This document shows positions 17,478-25,979 of a DNA stretch of 64,000 nt, in pieces. Position 1 is the first letter of the stretch, and every line of letters begins with the position of its first letter. Source of the stretch: Paenibacillus_F chitinolyticus_A. Lineage in GTDB: Bacteria > Bacillota > Bacilli > Paenibacillales > NBRC-103111. Where the stretch lies: NCBI RefSeq assembly GCF_045038035.1, contig NZ_CP173427.1:2666001-2730000 (forward strand). The letters run 5' to 3'. The notes under the pieces were generated by a model that saw only the letters and a program-made list of their open reading frames with translations, was not told where the DNA came from and ran no database searches. The translations under genes were made by a program, and so were the position numbers.

Positions 17478-18248
17478 ATGGATGTTTCGCTAATTCTCGA
17501 ATACGGCTGGGTGCTGCTCGTGCTTGTCGGTCTGGAAGGACTGCTCGCGGCGGACAATGCCCTCGTACTTGCCATCATGGTCAAACATTTACCGGAAGAA
17601 GAAAGGAAAAGGGCGCTCTTCTACGGATTGGCTGGCGCTTTCGTCTTCCGTTTTCTATCGCTGTTCATTATTTCTTTTCTCGTTGATGTCTGGCAGGTTC
17701 AAGCCATCGGTGCGGTTTATCTGATCTTCATCGCACTCAATCATATTTTTCGCAAAGTTCTGGTCAAGAAGGGCGAAACCGGCAGCACAAAAGAGAAAGA
17801 GGTCAAAGCGGGCTCTTCATTTTGGGTGACGGTTTTCAAGGTCGAGCTGGCCGACATCGCTTTTGCGGTGGATTCCATTCTCGCGGCTGTCGCTTTGGCG
17901 GTGGCTCTGCCGGAAAGCGGCCTGCCCAGAATCGGAGGGATGGACGGGGGACAATTTTTCATCGTCTTTGCGGGCGGGCTCATCGGATTGATCATTATGC
18001 GTTTTGCCGCTTCCTACTTCGTGAATCTTCTTAACCGGAGACCCGGCCTGGAAATTGCGGCGTTTGTCATTGTGGGATGGGTAGGGGTCAAGTTGATTGT
18101 GTATACCTTGTCGCATCCGGCGCTTTCCGTTCTGCCCGAAGGATTTGCGAAGCTGCCGGCATGGAAATATACGTTTTACGCGGTTCTGGTTCTTATTGCC
18201 TTGTGCGGCTGGTTTCTGTCGAAAGAAAAAAAAGAAACGGCAGTCTGA
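17478..18248 (+). CDS. TerC-family membrane protein (YkoY/YceF type, manganese export)
   Basis: The 256-residue protein has seven to eight membrane segments and the TerC signatures GLEGLLAADNALVLAIMVKH and ELADIAFAVDSILA, whose acidic and asparagine residues form the metal path. Relatives with yybP-ykoY riboswitches export manganese or load it into secreted enzymes. CAGGAGG precedes the ATG. It follows flgB by 57 bases with no terminator between, so the riboswitch probably controls both. Confidence 0.92.
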   Translation: MDVSLILEYGWVLLVLVGLEGLLAADNALVLAIMVKHLPEEERKRALFYGLAGAFVFRFLSLFIISFLVDVWQVQAIGAVYLIFIALNHIFRKVLVKKGETGSTKEKEVKAGSSFWVTVFKVELADIAFAVDSILAAVALAVALPESGLPRIGGMDGGQFFIVFAGGLIGLIIMRFAASYFVNLLNRRPGLEIAAFVIVGWVGVKLIVYTLSHPALSVLPEGFAKLPAWKYTFYAVLVLIALCGWFLSKEKKETAV

Positions 18249-18305
18249 AAGAGCTGAGATGCGGAATTCCGTTCGTTTGACAAAAGACGGGGAGGAGAGA
18301 TGCGA

Positions 18306-18956
18306 ATGGAGCAGTGGATTACGGAAACGATGGAGGCATTCGGATATTTCGGCATCTTCCTGCTGGTCGCACTGGAAAACCTATTCCCTCCGATTCCTTC
18401 GGAGGTCATCCTGACCTTAGGCGGTTTCATGACGACCACATCCGCATTGACGGCATTCGGTGTTATCCTGGCCGCAACCGCCGGTTCCGTTGCGGGGGCC
18501 GTCTGCTTGTACGGGGCCGGAAAGCTGATGTCGATGGAACGCCTGCAATCGCTAGCCGCGCGGTACGGTAAGATTCTCCGTCTGAAACCGGAGGATATCG
18601 GAAAAGCGGGCTCCTGGTTCGACAAATACGGAGTATGGGCCGTGTTTCTCGGACGGCTCGTGCCCCTGGTCCGCAGTCTGATTTCAATTCCGGCGGGAAG
18701 TGCGGGCATGAGCTTCGTTCCTTTCCTGCTTCTTACTACGGCGGGTTCGCTTATTTGGAACAGTGTCCTTGTCTATGTCGGGGCAGCCGTAGGCGCATCT
18801 TGGGAGACGATTGTGGGCTATATGGACATCTATTCCACCGTTATTTATGCGGGACTGGCTCTGTCCTGCGCGCTTGTCGGTTTCCTCTACGTGCGCAGGC
18901 GGATCGTTAAGAGCGAACGGGGGAAAAAATCGTTCGAGATCGGTAACGATAAGTAA
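18306..18956 (+). CDS. DedA-family membrane protein
   Basis: The protein of about 216 residues has the DedA family motifs ENLFPPIPSEVILTLGGF and FLGRLVPLVRSLISIPAG, and four to five membrane segments. The family includes phospholipid and undecaprenyl-phosphate flippases and is needed for envelope and pH homeostasis. Two ATGs (18300, 18306) follow GGGGAGGAGAG; the second has better spacing. It lies 50 bases after terC, within the probable riboswitch-controlled operon. Confidence 0.9.
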   Translation: MEQWITETMEAFGYFGIFLLVALENLFPPIPSEVILTLGGFMTTTSALTAFGVILAATAGSVAGAVCLYGAGKLMSMERLQSLAARYGKILRLKPEDIGKAGSWFDKYGVWAVFLGRLVPLVRSLISIPAGSAGMSFVPFLLLTTAGSLIWNSVLVYVGAAVGASWETIVGYMDIYSTVIYAGLALSCALVGFLYVRRRIVKSERGKKSFEIGNDK

Positions 18957-19036
18957 AGGACAGGACAAGCCTTCGTGCTGAAAGAAGCCGGTAAAAGAAG
19001 CCGTATCCGTTCCGGCAGGCAGCGGAAAGACGGATA

Positions 19037-19074
19037 AAGGGGTGCCCGCAAATTCCGCGGGCACCCCTTCCTTT
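19037..19074. terminator. Strong terminator after the dedA-type gene
   Basis: A perfect 13-base stem (19037-19049 with 19057-19069) is followed by CCTTTTT. It also faces the convergent carbonic anhydrase gene. Confidence 0.9.
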
Positions 19075-19084
19075 TTCTGCTGCG

Positions 19085-19726
19085 CTATTCATTTCTCCTT
19101 TCAATTGTGGCGTCTAATGAAGCGGCTTCTGCATTCAGAAGCGCGGACACACCTTCTTTCGGCTGAATGTGTTTTCCCTCAACGACTACATCGAGCCGTC
19201 CGGTAACCGGATGAATAACCAGCCCGTGTACAAGAACCGATTCCGGGAACAGCGGATGTGATCGTATCATGCAAACACTGTTTGCAATGCTTTCTTCTAT
19301 ACTGGTAAAACCGGTCAGCCACCCGTCCAGATCAATGCCGGCATCCGACAGCGTCTGCATATAAGGATCTGAGACACCGAACTGCCGGATGCTTTCCCTC
19401 TCATCGGCGCTTCTAAAATTCGCCAGCCCGCATTCGTGATGACCGATCACATAGACTTCCTTAGCCTTCAGTTTGCAAATGGCAAGCAGGATGTTTCTCA
19501 GGATGCTTCCGGACGGATGAGACACGACTGCGCCTGCATTTAGAATAACTTCGGCATCTTCGTTCCGAATTCCGAGCGCCTTGGACAGGAGTTCCGGAAT
19601 CTGAGTGTCCATGCAGGCGAGGATCACTATTTTGGTTTCCGGGTATCGGATTGTCTGAAAGGGGAGAGCCTGTTTTTCCTGCACGATAATACGGTTGTGA
19701 GCGAGTATTTCCTCTATATATGACAT
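19085..19726 (-). CDS. Beta-class carbonic anhydrase-like protein (YtiB/YvdA type)
   Basis: The 213-residue protein has zinc ligands Cys38, His96 and Cys99 (ACMDTQ and GHHECG). Family members interconvert CO2 and bicarbonate. The usual CxDxR dyad reads C-M-D-T-Q: Gln42 replaces the arginine that normally orients Asp40. Activity may thus be altered, for example kept in the closed form. The start follows AAAGGAGGTCGT; the ATG at 19762 lies ahead of this ribosome site. Confidence 0.87.
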   Translation of the reverse strand: MSYIEEILAHNRIIVQEKQALPFQTIRYPETKIVILACMDTQIPELLSKALGIRNEDAEVILNAGAVVSHPSGSILRNILLAICKLKAKEVYVIGHHECGLANFRSADERESIRQFGVSDPYMQTLSDAGIDLDGWLTGFTSIEESIANSVCMIRSHPLFPESVLVHGLVIHPVTGRLDVVVEGKHIQPKEGVSALLNAEAASLDATIERRNE

Positions 19727-20080
19727 GCCATACGACCTCCTTTCCATGAAATTTGAAAGCATGAATTACAAATATTAGTAAAAATACATACTTATGTTAA
19801 TTTGAGTTTTGAGTTTCGTAAATAATAAAATCCAACGAAAATTGATACTTTACAATCAAATACCCTGCTCTATCGAAAATAATGTATGTTCACGGATGTA
19901 TAAAAGCCGAAGCCGTTATCTTGTACGGCGGCCCGGAGCAAGGCTGCAAGGGTCCCATTCTTTACGGAGATTTAGGACTGACCCCGCACCGACGATGTTT
20001 TGAAAGTACTGGCTTGAGGTTTAACTAAAACGTGCGGTTTCATTCGAAAAAAACGGATAGATCATCTTAAATACCCGGCT

Positions 20081-20110
20081 GGCGCATTCTTACGGGATGC
20101 GTCTTTTTTT
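20081..20110 (+). terminator. Terminator in the 19,763-20,204 gap
   Basis: An eight-base stem with wobble pairs (20081-20088 with 20096-20103) is followed by seven Ts. No gene precedes it on this strand since dedA, so it may end an unrecognised short transcript. Otherwise the 440-base gap shows nothing I can support. Confidence 0.6.
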
Positions 20111-20204
20111 GCCTCGGCCGCGTACTTGATATACGCCATCCTGTCCGTGCTTTTTTCGCCGGGCTAAGGTAAGCTTAACGTATATGAATCAAGGAGGGGC
20201 CGGG

Positions 20205-20993
20205 ATGAACGAACCGGGGATGGTTACGTTAAACACCGAGAATATCAGCCGGGAACATATTTGCTGTGCGATATCGGATAAGAAATGCGCCAACGGAGTC
20301 CAGTTGAAAAAGGCATGGCTGCAGCAGCGCTTTCAGGAAGGTTTGCGTTTCAAAAAGCTGGATGTCCGGCAGAAAGTATTCATCGAATATATTCCGGCGG
20401 AATACGCCTGGTGTCCGGTGGAAGCTCCCGGTTACATTTATATCAACTGCTTCTGGGTAGCCGGCTCGTACAAAGGCAAGGGCTACGGTAAAAAGCTTCT
20501 CGGGGAATGCCTGGAGGAAGCGGGCGCGACGAATGGGGCGATAGCGGTAACAAGCCATACAAAGCGGCCCTATTTGTCCGACAAATCTTTTTTTGTCCGT
20601 AACGGATTCGAAGTGTGCGATCAGGCGCCTCCTTATTTCGAGTTAGTCGTGCAGAAATTCAAGGAAGGCGCTCCGACACCGAAGTTTAAACAAAGCGTTC
20701 ATGAGCAGAGAGTGGACGTTGTAAAAGGATTTCAGGTTCTGTACACCGCCCAGTGTCCCTATACGGATCATTACGTGGGAGAGCTTGCGGATTGTGCACG
20801 CGAACGTTCCATCCCGGTTGAAACCAGAAGAATCGCATCCACTGAAGAAGCTCAATCCGCACCGACGCCTTACACCAGTTACAGCTTGTTTTATAACGGT
20901 CATTTTATCACACACGAGATTTTGACCCGGAACAAGTTCGAGAAAAATCTAGATGGCTGGATACAAAAGTACGGATTGCCGGGTGTCGAATAG
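20205..20993 (+). CDS. YoaP-like GNAT acetyltransferase
   Basis: The 262-residue protein has an N-terminal GNAT domain with acetyl-CoA motif YKGKGYGKKLLGE (about residues 86-98) and a C-terminal thioredoxin-like region starting near VLYTAQCPYTDH, as in Bacillus YoaP. The substrate is unknown. CAAGGAGGGGCCGGG precedes the ATG at 20205. It stands alone, some 180 bases before another acetyltransferase. Confidence 0.82.
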   Translation: MNEPGMVTLNTENISREHICCAISDKKCANGVQLKKAWLQQRFQEGLRFKKLDVRQKVFIEYIPAEYAWCPVEAPGYIYINCFWVAGSYKGKGYGKKLLGECLEEAGATNGAIAVTSHTKRPYLSDKSFFVRNGFEVCDQAPPYFELVVQKFKEGAPTPKFKQSVHEQRVDVVKGFQVLYTAQCPYTDHYVGELADCARERSIPVETRRIASTEEAQSAPTPYTSYSLFYNGHFITHEILTRNKFEKNLDGWIQKYGLPGVE

Positions 20994-21170
20994 ACAGTCT
21001 ATCTGCCGCCTGCGGACGAGCTGCCGGAGAAGAAAGCTGCCTGTAAATTGGATTGGGGAGGTTGGAAGATGAAGGAGAAATACGTGTTTCGTTAAGTCCG
21101 CGGACCTCCGGGTATCCGTTCGTTCCTCATGCTTGTGAGGTTGCAAAAACGAACAGCCGGGAGGATGGAC

Positions 21171-21725
21171 ATGGATATACGGATCAGAGAATTAACCGCG
21201 GAGGATGAATTCGAGGGCATTGAGGTGGACGGGAGCTTTATCGTCGATTCCGTTCTCGTCCTTACTCTTGAGAACGGTCGGATCGGTTATGCGGTTGAAG
21301 AAGTGCCCCGCTATACCAAAAGGTATGCGGACGAGCCCGACGGGGAAACGGAAGACACCGGGTATGCAGGCTATATCGGAAATCCCGATCAAGTCATGTA
21401 CCTGGCCTGCACGGATAACCGGATCGCAGGTCAAATTCTGCTTAGGAAGAACTGGAATGGGTACGCTTATGTCGAGGACATTAAAGTAGACCCCGCCTAC
21501 CGAAGATACGGCGTCGGCCGCAGGCTGATTGACCAGGCCAAGATTTGGGCGAAGGCAGGGGGAATGCCGGGGATCATGCTGGAGACGCAGAACAATAACG
21601 TCCGGGCCTGCAAATTTTATGAAAGCTGCGGGTTTGTCCTAGGCGGATTCGACTCCTGCTTGTATAAAGGTCTCGACAAACAAAGCAATGAAATTGCGCT
21701 GTACTGGTACCTGATGCTCGTTTAA
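21171..21725 (+). CDS. GNAT acetyltransferase resembling streptothricin acetyltransferase SatA
   Basis: The 184-residue protein has the acetyl-CoA loop VDPAYRRYGVGRRLIDQA, the central IAGQILLRKNWNGYAYVEDI, and the ending NEIALYWYLML, close to Bacillus SatA proteins that acetylate streptothricin on its beta-lysine. The ATG at 21171 has better spacing to GGGAGG than that at 21165. It probably gives intrinsic streptothricin tolerance. It is not adjacent to the aminoglycoside cluster and should not be read as its resistance gene. Confidence 0.8.
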   Translation: MDIRIRELTAEDEFEGIEVDGSFIVDSVLVLTLENGRIGYAVEEVPRYTKRYADEPDGETEDTGYAGYIGNPDQVMYLACTDNRIAGQILLRKNWNGYAYVEDIKVDPAYRRYGVGRRLIDQAKIWAKAGGMPGIMLETQNNNVRACKFYESCGFVLGGFDSCLYKGLDKQSNEIALYWYLMLV

Positions 21726-21835
21726 AATTATACCTCCCTGAACCGTATCTTGCCGTTTGGCGGAGGCAATTTTTACATGGATAGTAACAACCGGCAAGGA
21801 GGCAAGATCGGGTGGACAAAATCGTCATTCTCTTC

Positions 21836-21864
21836 TTGACGGCGGCACAACTTTCATGTAAATT
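21836..21864 (+). promoter_or_regulatory. Promoter of the T-box-proS transcript
   Basis: TTGACG at 21836-21841 and TAAATT at 21859-21864 are separated by 17 bases, directly before the T-box leader. A weak hairpin followed by Ts (21750-21774) may end the satA-like transcript. Confidence 0.7.
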
Positions 21865-21881
21865 GATAAAAATAATTACAC

Positions 21882-22135
21882 GTAAAAAGCGTTGAACAAG
21901 GATACAGAGTTCAGCGGTCGCCGTACAGAGATGAAACCCGCCGGCTGAAAGGTTTCACGAAGCGATTGGACTCTCTCCCGCCTTGCCAGCTGTAACGGAA
22001 CCCTCATTTGAGGATGCTGGTTAACCGTTACCGGGTCATGCCGTTATCCGGATGAGGACCTCGCACGCCTGCGCGGTTGAATTAGGGTGGTAACACGACA
22101 CATTCGTCCCTGACGGATGTGTCTTTTTGTTTTAT
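21882..22135 (+). promoter_or_regulatory. Proline T-box leader
   Basis: Stem I begins with CAAGG paired to CCTTG (21981-21985). The specifier loop contains CCC at 21977-21979, a proline codon, followed by a purine as usual. The distal ACAGAGA and the loop GGCTGAAA are the conserved AG-bulge and terminal-loop motifs. The T-box AGGGTGGTAACACG lies at 22084-22097. A 12-base terminator stem (22097-22108 with 22112-22123) with a T-run overlaps its end. Uncharged tRNA-Pro(GGG-reading) should stabilise the antiterminator and switch proS on. Confidence 0.95.
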
Positions 22136-22172
22136 AGGGGTTTCGTCATGATCATACAAAGGAGAGGGAACA

Positions 22173-23894
22173 ATGCGCCAGAGCCGATTATTACTCACAA
22201 CTTTACGAGAATCTCCCGCGGACGCCGAAGTGATCAGTCACCGGCTCATGCTGCGGGCGGGATTTATCCGCCAACTGGCGGCGGGGATTTATACTTACCT
22301 GCCTCTTGGAAGAAGAGTTCTGCGCAAGGCGGAGCAGATCGTACGCGAGGAGATGGATAGGGCGGGAGCCCAGGAGATGCTTATGCCGGTTATGCAGCCT
22401 GCCGAGCTGTGGAAAGAATCGGGCAGATACTCGGTGTACGGCCCGGAATTGATGCGCCTGAACGACCGGCACGACCGGGAATTCACGCTGGGACCGACTC
22501 ATGAGGAAGTCATTACTTCGATCGTGCGGGGGGAAATAAATTCTTACCGGAAACTGCCGGTCACGCTCTATCAGATCCAGACGAAATTCCGGGATGAGCG
22601 GCGTCCCCGTTTCGGTCTGCTGCGCGGACGAGAGTTTCTAATGAAAGACGCCTATTCCTTCGATGCCAATTGGGAAGGGCTGGATGAATCGTACCGGCAG
22701 ATGTTTCAAGCTTACAACCGGATACTAACGCGGTGTGAAGTAAATTTCCGTGCAGTCGAGGCCGACGCGGGTGCGATAGGCGGAGAAGGCGGCACTCATG
22801 AATTTATGGCGCTGGCCGATGTTGGGGAAGATACGATTGCCGCTTGCACCGTTTGTGAATATGCGGCTAATCTGGAGCAAGCGGAATCACGGACCGTGCG
22901 GACGGATTCCGTCGAACGATCGGAGGAAAAGGCCGTTAAGTTTCATACGCCCGGCATACGCACGATCGGTCAGCTCGTTCAGTCGCTGGGAATTCGTCCT
23001 TCCGATATAATGAAAACGATTGTTTATACGGCCGATGCCAGACACGTCGCCGTTGTCGTAAGAGGTGACCGGGAAGTGAACGAAATTAAAGTGAAAAATT
23101 ATCTCCGGGCCGATGATCTCTCTATAGCGGATGCGGCAGCCGTGGAGGAAGCAACCGGCGCGCCTGCGGGTTTTGTCGGGCCTTTGGGCCTGAACATTCC
23201 CCTTCTGGTTGATAAAGAGGTCCTCGGCATGGCGTTTGGAATCGCAGGGGCCAACGAAGCGGACTATCATTACAGAAACCTCGATCCGGGCCGCGACTTG
23301 GCGGATCCGGAAGTCGGCGATTTCCGTCAAGCGGCGGAAGGAGACAGATGTCCGCGTTGTACCGAAGGCGTGCTGAAATTATCGCGCGGGATTGAAATCG
23401 GGCATGTATTTAAACTGGGAACGAAGTACAGTGATAAACTGGAAGCGTCTTTCCTGGACGCGGCGGGGAATAGCACCCGCATGATAATGGGCTGTTACGG
23501 AATCGGCGTTTCCCGTATTCTTTCCGCCGTGATCGAGCAGAATCATGATACCAACGGTATAATATGGCCTCTGGCTCTGGCGCCTTATCAGGTTCATGTT
23601 ATTCCGGTCTCAATCAAAGACGACGTTCAAGTTCAAGCGGCGAATGATATTTACCGGCGTCTTCAAGAGAACGGGATCGAGGCGCTGATGGATGACAGAG
23701 ACGAACGCCCCGGTGTTAAATTCAAGGATTCGGATTTGATCGGGATTCCATTCCGCATTGTAATCGGCAAAGACGCCGGGCAAGGCAAAGTGGAGTTTGC
23801 AGAACGCAGAAGCGGGTTGAAAGAAACCATCACAATCCAAGCTGCTTGCGAGCGGATTCTCGATCGGGTTCGTCTTTCCAAACCCGCGCATTGA
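22173..23894 (+). CDS. proS: Prolyl-tRNA synthetase, bacterial type with editing domain
   Basis: The 573-residue class II synthetase charges tRNA-Pro with proline. Class II motif 2 reads FRDERRPRFGLLRGREFLMK, and the motif 3 region is GCYGIGVSRILSAVIEQN. Between them (about residues 225-400) lies the YbaK-like insertion that clears alanyl-tRNA-Pro. The full length fits the long bacterial type. AAAGGAGAGGGAAC precedes the ATG. It is controlled by the proline-specific T-box upstream. Confidence 0.97.
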   Translation: MRQSRLLLTTLRESPADAEVISHRLMLRAGFIRQLAAGIYTYLPLGRRVLRKAEQIVREEMDRAGAQEMLMPVMQPAELWKESGRYSVYGPELMRLNDRHDREFTLGPTHEEVITSIVRGEINSYRKLPVTLYQIQTKFRDERRPRFGLLRGREFLMKDAYSFDANWEGLDESYRQMFQAYNRILTRCEVNFRAVEADAGAIGGEGGTHEFMALADVGEDTIAACTVCEYAANLEQAESRTVRTDSVERSEEKAVKFHTPGIRTIGQLVQSLGIRPSDIMKTIVYTADARHVAVVVRGDREVNEIKVKNYLRADDLSIADAAAVEEATGAPAGFVGPLGLNIPLLVDKEVLGMAFGIAGANEADYHYRNLDPGRDLADPEVGDFRQAAEGDRCPRCTEGVLKLSRGIEIGHVFKLGTKYSDKLEASFLDAAGNSTRMIMGCYGIGVSRILSAVIEQNHDTNGIIWPLALAPYQVHVIPVSIKDDVQVQAANDIYRRLQENGIEALMDDRDERPGVKFKDSDLIGIPFRIVIGKDAGQGKVEFAERRSGLKETITIQAACERILDRVRLSKPAH

Positions 23895-23919
23895 CAAGGG
23901 CGCAGGAGCGTTATAAAAT
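23891..23919 (+). promoter_or_regulatory. Promoter of the ABC-F leader transcript
   Basis: TTGACA at 23891-23896 and TAAAAT at 23914-23919 with a 17-base spacer overlap the proS stop codon. A transcript would start near 23926 and carry about 370 untranslated bases before the ABC-F gene. Confidence 0.75.
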
Positions 23920-23946
23920 AGTTCCAAATGAAAGGGAGTATTCCGC

Positions 23947-24033
23947 ATGAACCGCTGGGAAACTGAAAAACGATATCCAAAACGCTGCTCCGAACAATCG
24001 GAACTAAACGATGAAACGTTGTCCGGAGCTTAA
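23947..24033 (+). CDS. Candidate 28-residue leader peptide of the ABC-F gene
   Basis: A 28-codon reading frame beginning MNRWETEKRYPKRC starts nine bases after GAAAGGGAG and 20 bases after the predicted transcription start. Short translated leaders ahead of an attenuator are common for ABC-F ribosome-protection genes. Translation stalling by an antibiotic would alter the folding of the RNA that follows. No database family is claimed, and function is inferred from position only. Confidence 0.55.
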   Translation: MNRWETEKRYPKRCSEQSELNDETLSGA

Positions 24034-24129
24034 TCGAGAAGCGAAACGCTTTTCATTCATCGGCTGATAGCTTTCAAATTTCGCATGAAACCCTCGTGCT
24101 TATTTGGGCTGCTGTCCGCCGGTTAGATT

Positions 24130-24163
24130 AAGGCTGCAGACAATATTTTGTCTGCAGCCTTTT
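24130..24163 (+). terminator. Perfect hairpin with T-run between leader peptide and ABC-F gene
   Basis: A perfect 14-base stem (24130-24143 with 24148-24161) and a four-base loop end in TTTT. It could be a first attenuator of the ABC-F transcript or the proS readthrough terminator. Confidence 0.8.
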
Positions 24164-24201
24164 GTGATACCTTGTTCAGTTTCCGGCTGAAGATCGTATT
24201 G

Positions 24202-24273
24202 CTGTATTTGCACGCAAAATACAGAAAGCAGAAGGCTTGTGCCGTATCGGCGCAATCTTTCTGCTTTTTTTTA
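24202..24273 (+). terminator. Attenuator immediately upstream of the ABC-F start codon
   Basis: A small hairpin (24202-24209 with 24217-24224) abuts a long, nearly perfect stem (24225-24242 region with 24250-24267) followed by eight Ts. The T-run ends only 24 bases before the ATG at 24296. This means that transcription must be stopped here unless the hairpin is prevented, the layout of attenuation-controlled antibiotic-response genes. Confidence 0.8.
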
Positions 24274-24295
24274 TAGGGAAAAGGAGAAGACAAAC

Positions 24296-25834
24296 ATGAG
24301 CTTACTGGAGATTACGGGCATGTCCCACTCGTTCGGAGACAGAACGTTGTATAAACAGGTCGATTTTGAATTGTTCAAAGGGGAACATTTGGGTGTCGTC
24401 GGGCAGAACGGCACGGGAAAAAGCACCCTGCTGAGCATTTTAACGGGAGAGATTATACCCGACGAGGGAACGGTCCGATGGCAGTCGAACATCCGGATCG
24501 GTTATCTCGACCAGTACGCCGTCATCGACGGAAACCGGACAATAGGGGAGTATTTGAAAACGGCTTTTGCCTCCTTGTTCGAGCTGGAAACGAAAATGAA
24601 CGCCCTCTATGAAGAAAGTGCAAGCACCGGAAAGGAAGAACCGCTGCTGAAAGCCGCACACTATCAGGAAGAGCTGGAGAGGCTGCAATTTTATGAGGTG
24701 GACAGTACAATTCAGAAGGTCGTGAACGGGCTCGGGCTGAGCGCCATCGGAACCGGCCGTCTTATTCAAGAATTGAGCGGAGGGCAGCGGGCCAAGGTCA
24801 TTCTGGCCAAGCTTCTTCTGGAAAAACCGGATGTGCTGCTGCTCGACGAGCCTACGAATTTTCTCGATAAAGAGCATGTTAGCTGGTTGGCGGATTATTT
24901 AACGTCCTTAACGAACGCTTTCGTCGTGATTTCGCATGATGCTGTCTTTCTCGATAAAATCACGACCGGCATCTGCGATATCGAAGGCGGAACAATCAAA
25001 AAATACCCGGGCCGATATTCGCATTTCCTCCGGCAAAAGGAGCATTTGCGGGAGGATCATATCCGGCAGTACAACGCCCAGCGGAAAACGATTCAAAGGA
25101 CGGAGGCGTATATCCGTAAGAATAGGGCCGGAGTTAACTCCAGAATCGCCCGCGGACGCCAAAAGCAGCTGGATAAAATCGAGCGGATCGAGGCGCCTGC
25201 ATTTGCCGCGAGGCCGTTCATCCGCTTTAGGGAACTGCCGCTTGGGTCTCAGACGGCTCTTCGCGTAAACGAACTGGAAGCCGGGTATGCGGCGCCTCTG
25301 CTGCCCAAGTTAACTTTTTCCGTCAGAAGCGGGGAAAAGATCGTCATCACCGGATTTAACGGGATCGGAAAATCCACGCTGCTCAAAACGCTCATGCGAA
25401 GGATTCCGGTTATTTCCGGCGGATTCCGTTTCGGGGAACATGTTAAGACCGGCTACTATGAGCAGGACTTGATCTGGGAAGACGACACTCTGACACCGGT
25501 TCGGTTTTTAGCCGACTGTTATCCGCAGCTGAACAACAAAGAAATCCGGCGTCATTTGGCTCAATGCGGAGTAAATGAAGCGAGAGCTTCCCAAACACTT
25601 CGTACGCTGAGCGGAGGGGAGCAGTCGAAAGTGAAACTGTGCGGTTTACTGCTTTCGCCCTGCAACGTGCTCATCATGGACGAACCGACCAATCATCTGG
25701 ATGCCGAAGCGAAAGCCGCTTTGCGCGACGCCTTGATTCACTTCGGCGGCACCCTTATTCTGGTGTCACATGAACAGAAATTTTATGAGGGATGGGTGGA
25801 CCGGGTTCTCGAAATCGGCAGCAGGAAGAGCTGA
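24296..25834 (+). CDS. ABC-F family ATPase (ribosome-associated, possible antibiotic resistance)
   Basis: The 512-residue protein has two ABC cassettes and no membrane segments. The first has Walker A GQNGTGKSTLL and signature LSGGQRAK with LLLDEPTNFLD. The second has GFNGIGKSTLL, signature LSGGEQSK and IMDEPTNHLD. The linker (about residues 245-320) is basic and helical (QRTEAYIRKNRAGVNSR), the part that reaches the peptidyl-transferase centre in ribosome-protection members. Subfamily cannot be set by eye. An AAAAGGAGAAG ribosome site and a multi-hairpin leader precede it, suggesting antibiotic-inducible control. Confidence 0.88.
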   Translation: MSLLEITGMSHSFGDRTLYKQVDFELFKGEHLGVVGQNGTGKSTLLSILTGEIIPDEGTVRWQSNIRIGYLDQYAVIDGNRTIGEYLKTAFASLFELETKMNALYEESASTGKEEPLLKAAHYQEELERLQFYEVDSTIQKVVNGLGLSAIGTGRLIQELSGGQRAKVILAKLLLEKPDVLLLDEPTNFLDKEHVSWLADYLTSLTNAFVVISHDAVFLDKITTGICDIEGGTIKKYPGRYSHFLRQKEHLREDHIRQYNAQRKTIQRTEAYIRKNRAGVNSRIARGRQKQLDKIERIEAPAFAARPFIRFRELPLGSQTALRVNELEAGYAAPLLPKLTFSVRSGEKIVITGFNGIGKSTLLKTLMRRIPVISGGFRFGEHVKTGYYEQDLIWEDDTLTPVRFLADCYPQLNNKEIRRHLAQCGVNEARASQTLRTLSGGEQSKVKLCGLLLSPCNVLIMDEPTNHLDAEAKAALRDALIHFGGTLILVSHEQKFYEGWVDRVLEIGSRKS

Positions 25835-25885
25835 TTGGATGAGGAAGGCTATACGCGTGCCATCGTAACCAGTTTTGTGGAAAAG

Positions 25886-25942
25886 AAAAGTACCGGGAAG
25901 CGGGCCGTTTTCGTTTGGCCTGCATGTCCCGGTGCTTTTTTT
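25886..25942 (+). terminator. Terminator after the ABC-F gene
   Basis: A ten-base stem (25889-25898 with 25927-25936) closes a larger loop that itself contains GGGCC/GGCC pairing, followed by a T-run. Confidence 0.75.
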
Positions 25943-25979
25943 GGCCGGAAGAGAATGAAAACATGCAGATCTGCTTGAA

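Noticed and set aside
21171..21725. SatA-like acetyltransferase as the butirosin resistance gene
   Set aside because: It lies 17 kb away among housekeeping genes and resembles streptothricin, not aminoglycoside, acetyltransferases.
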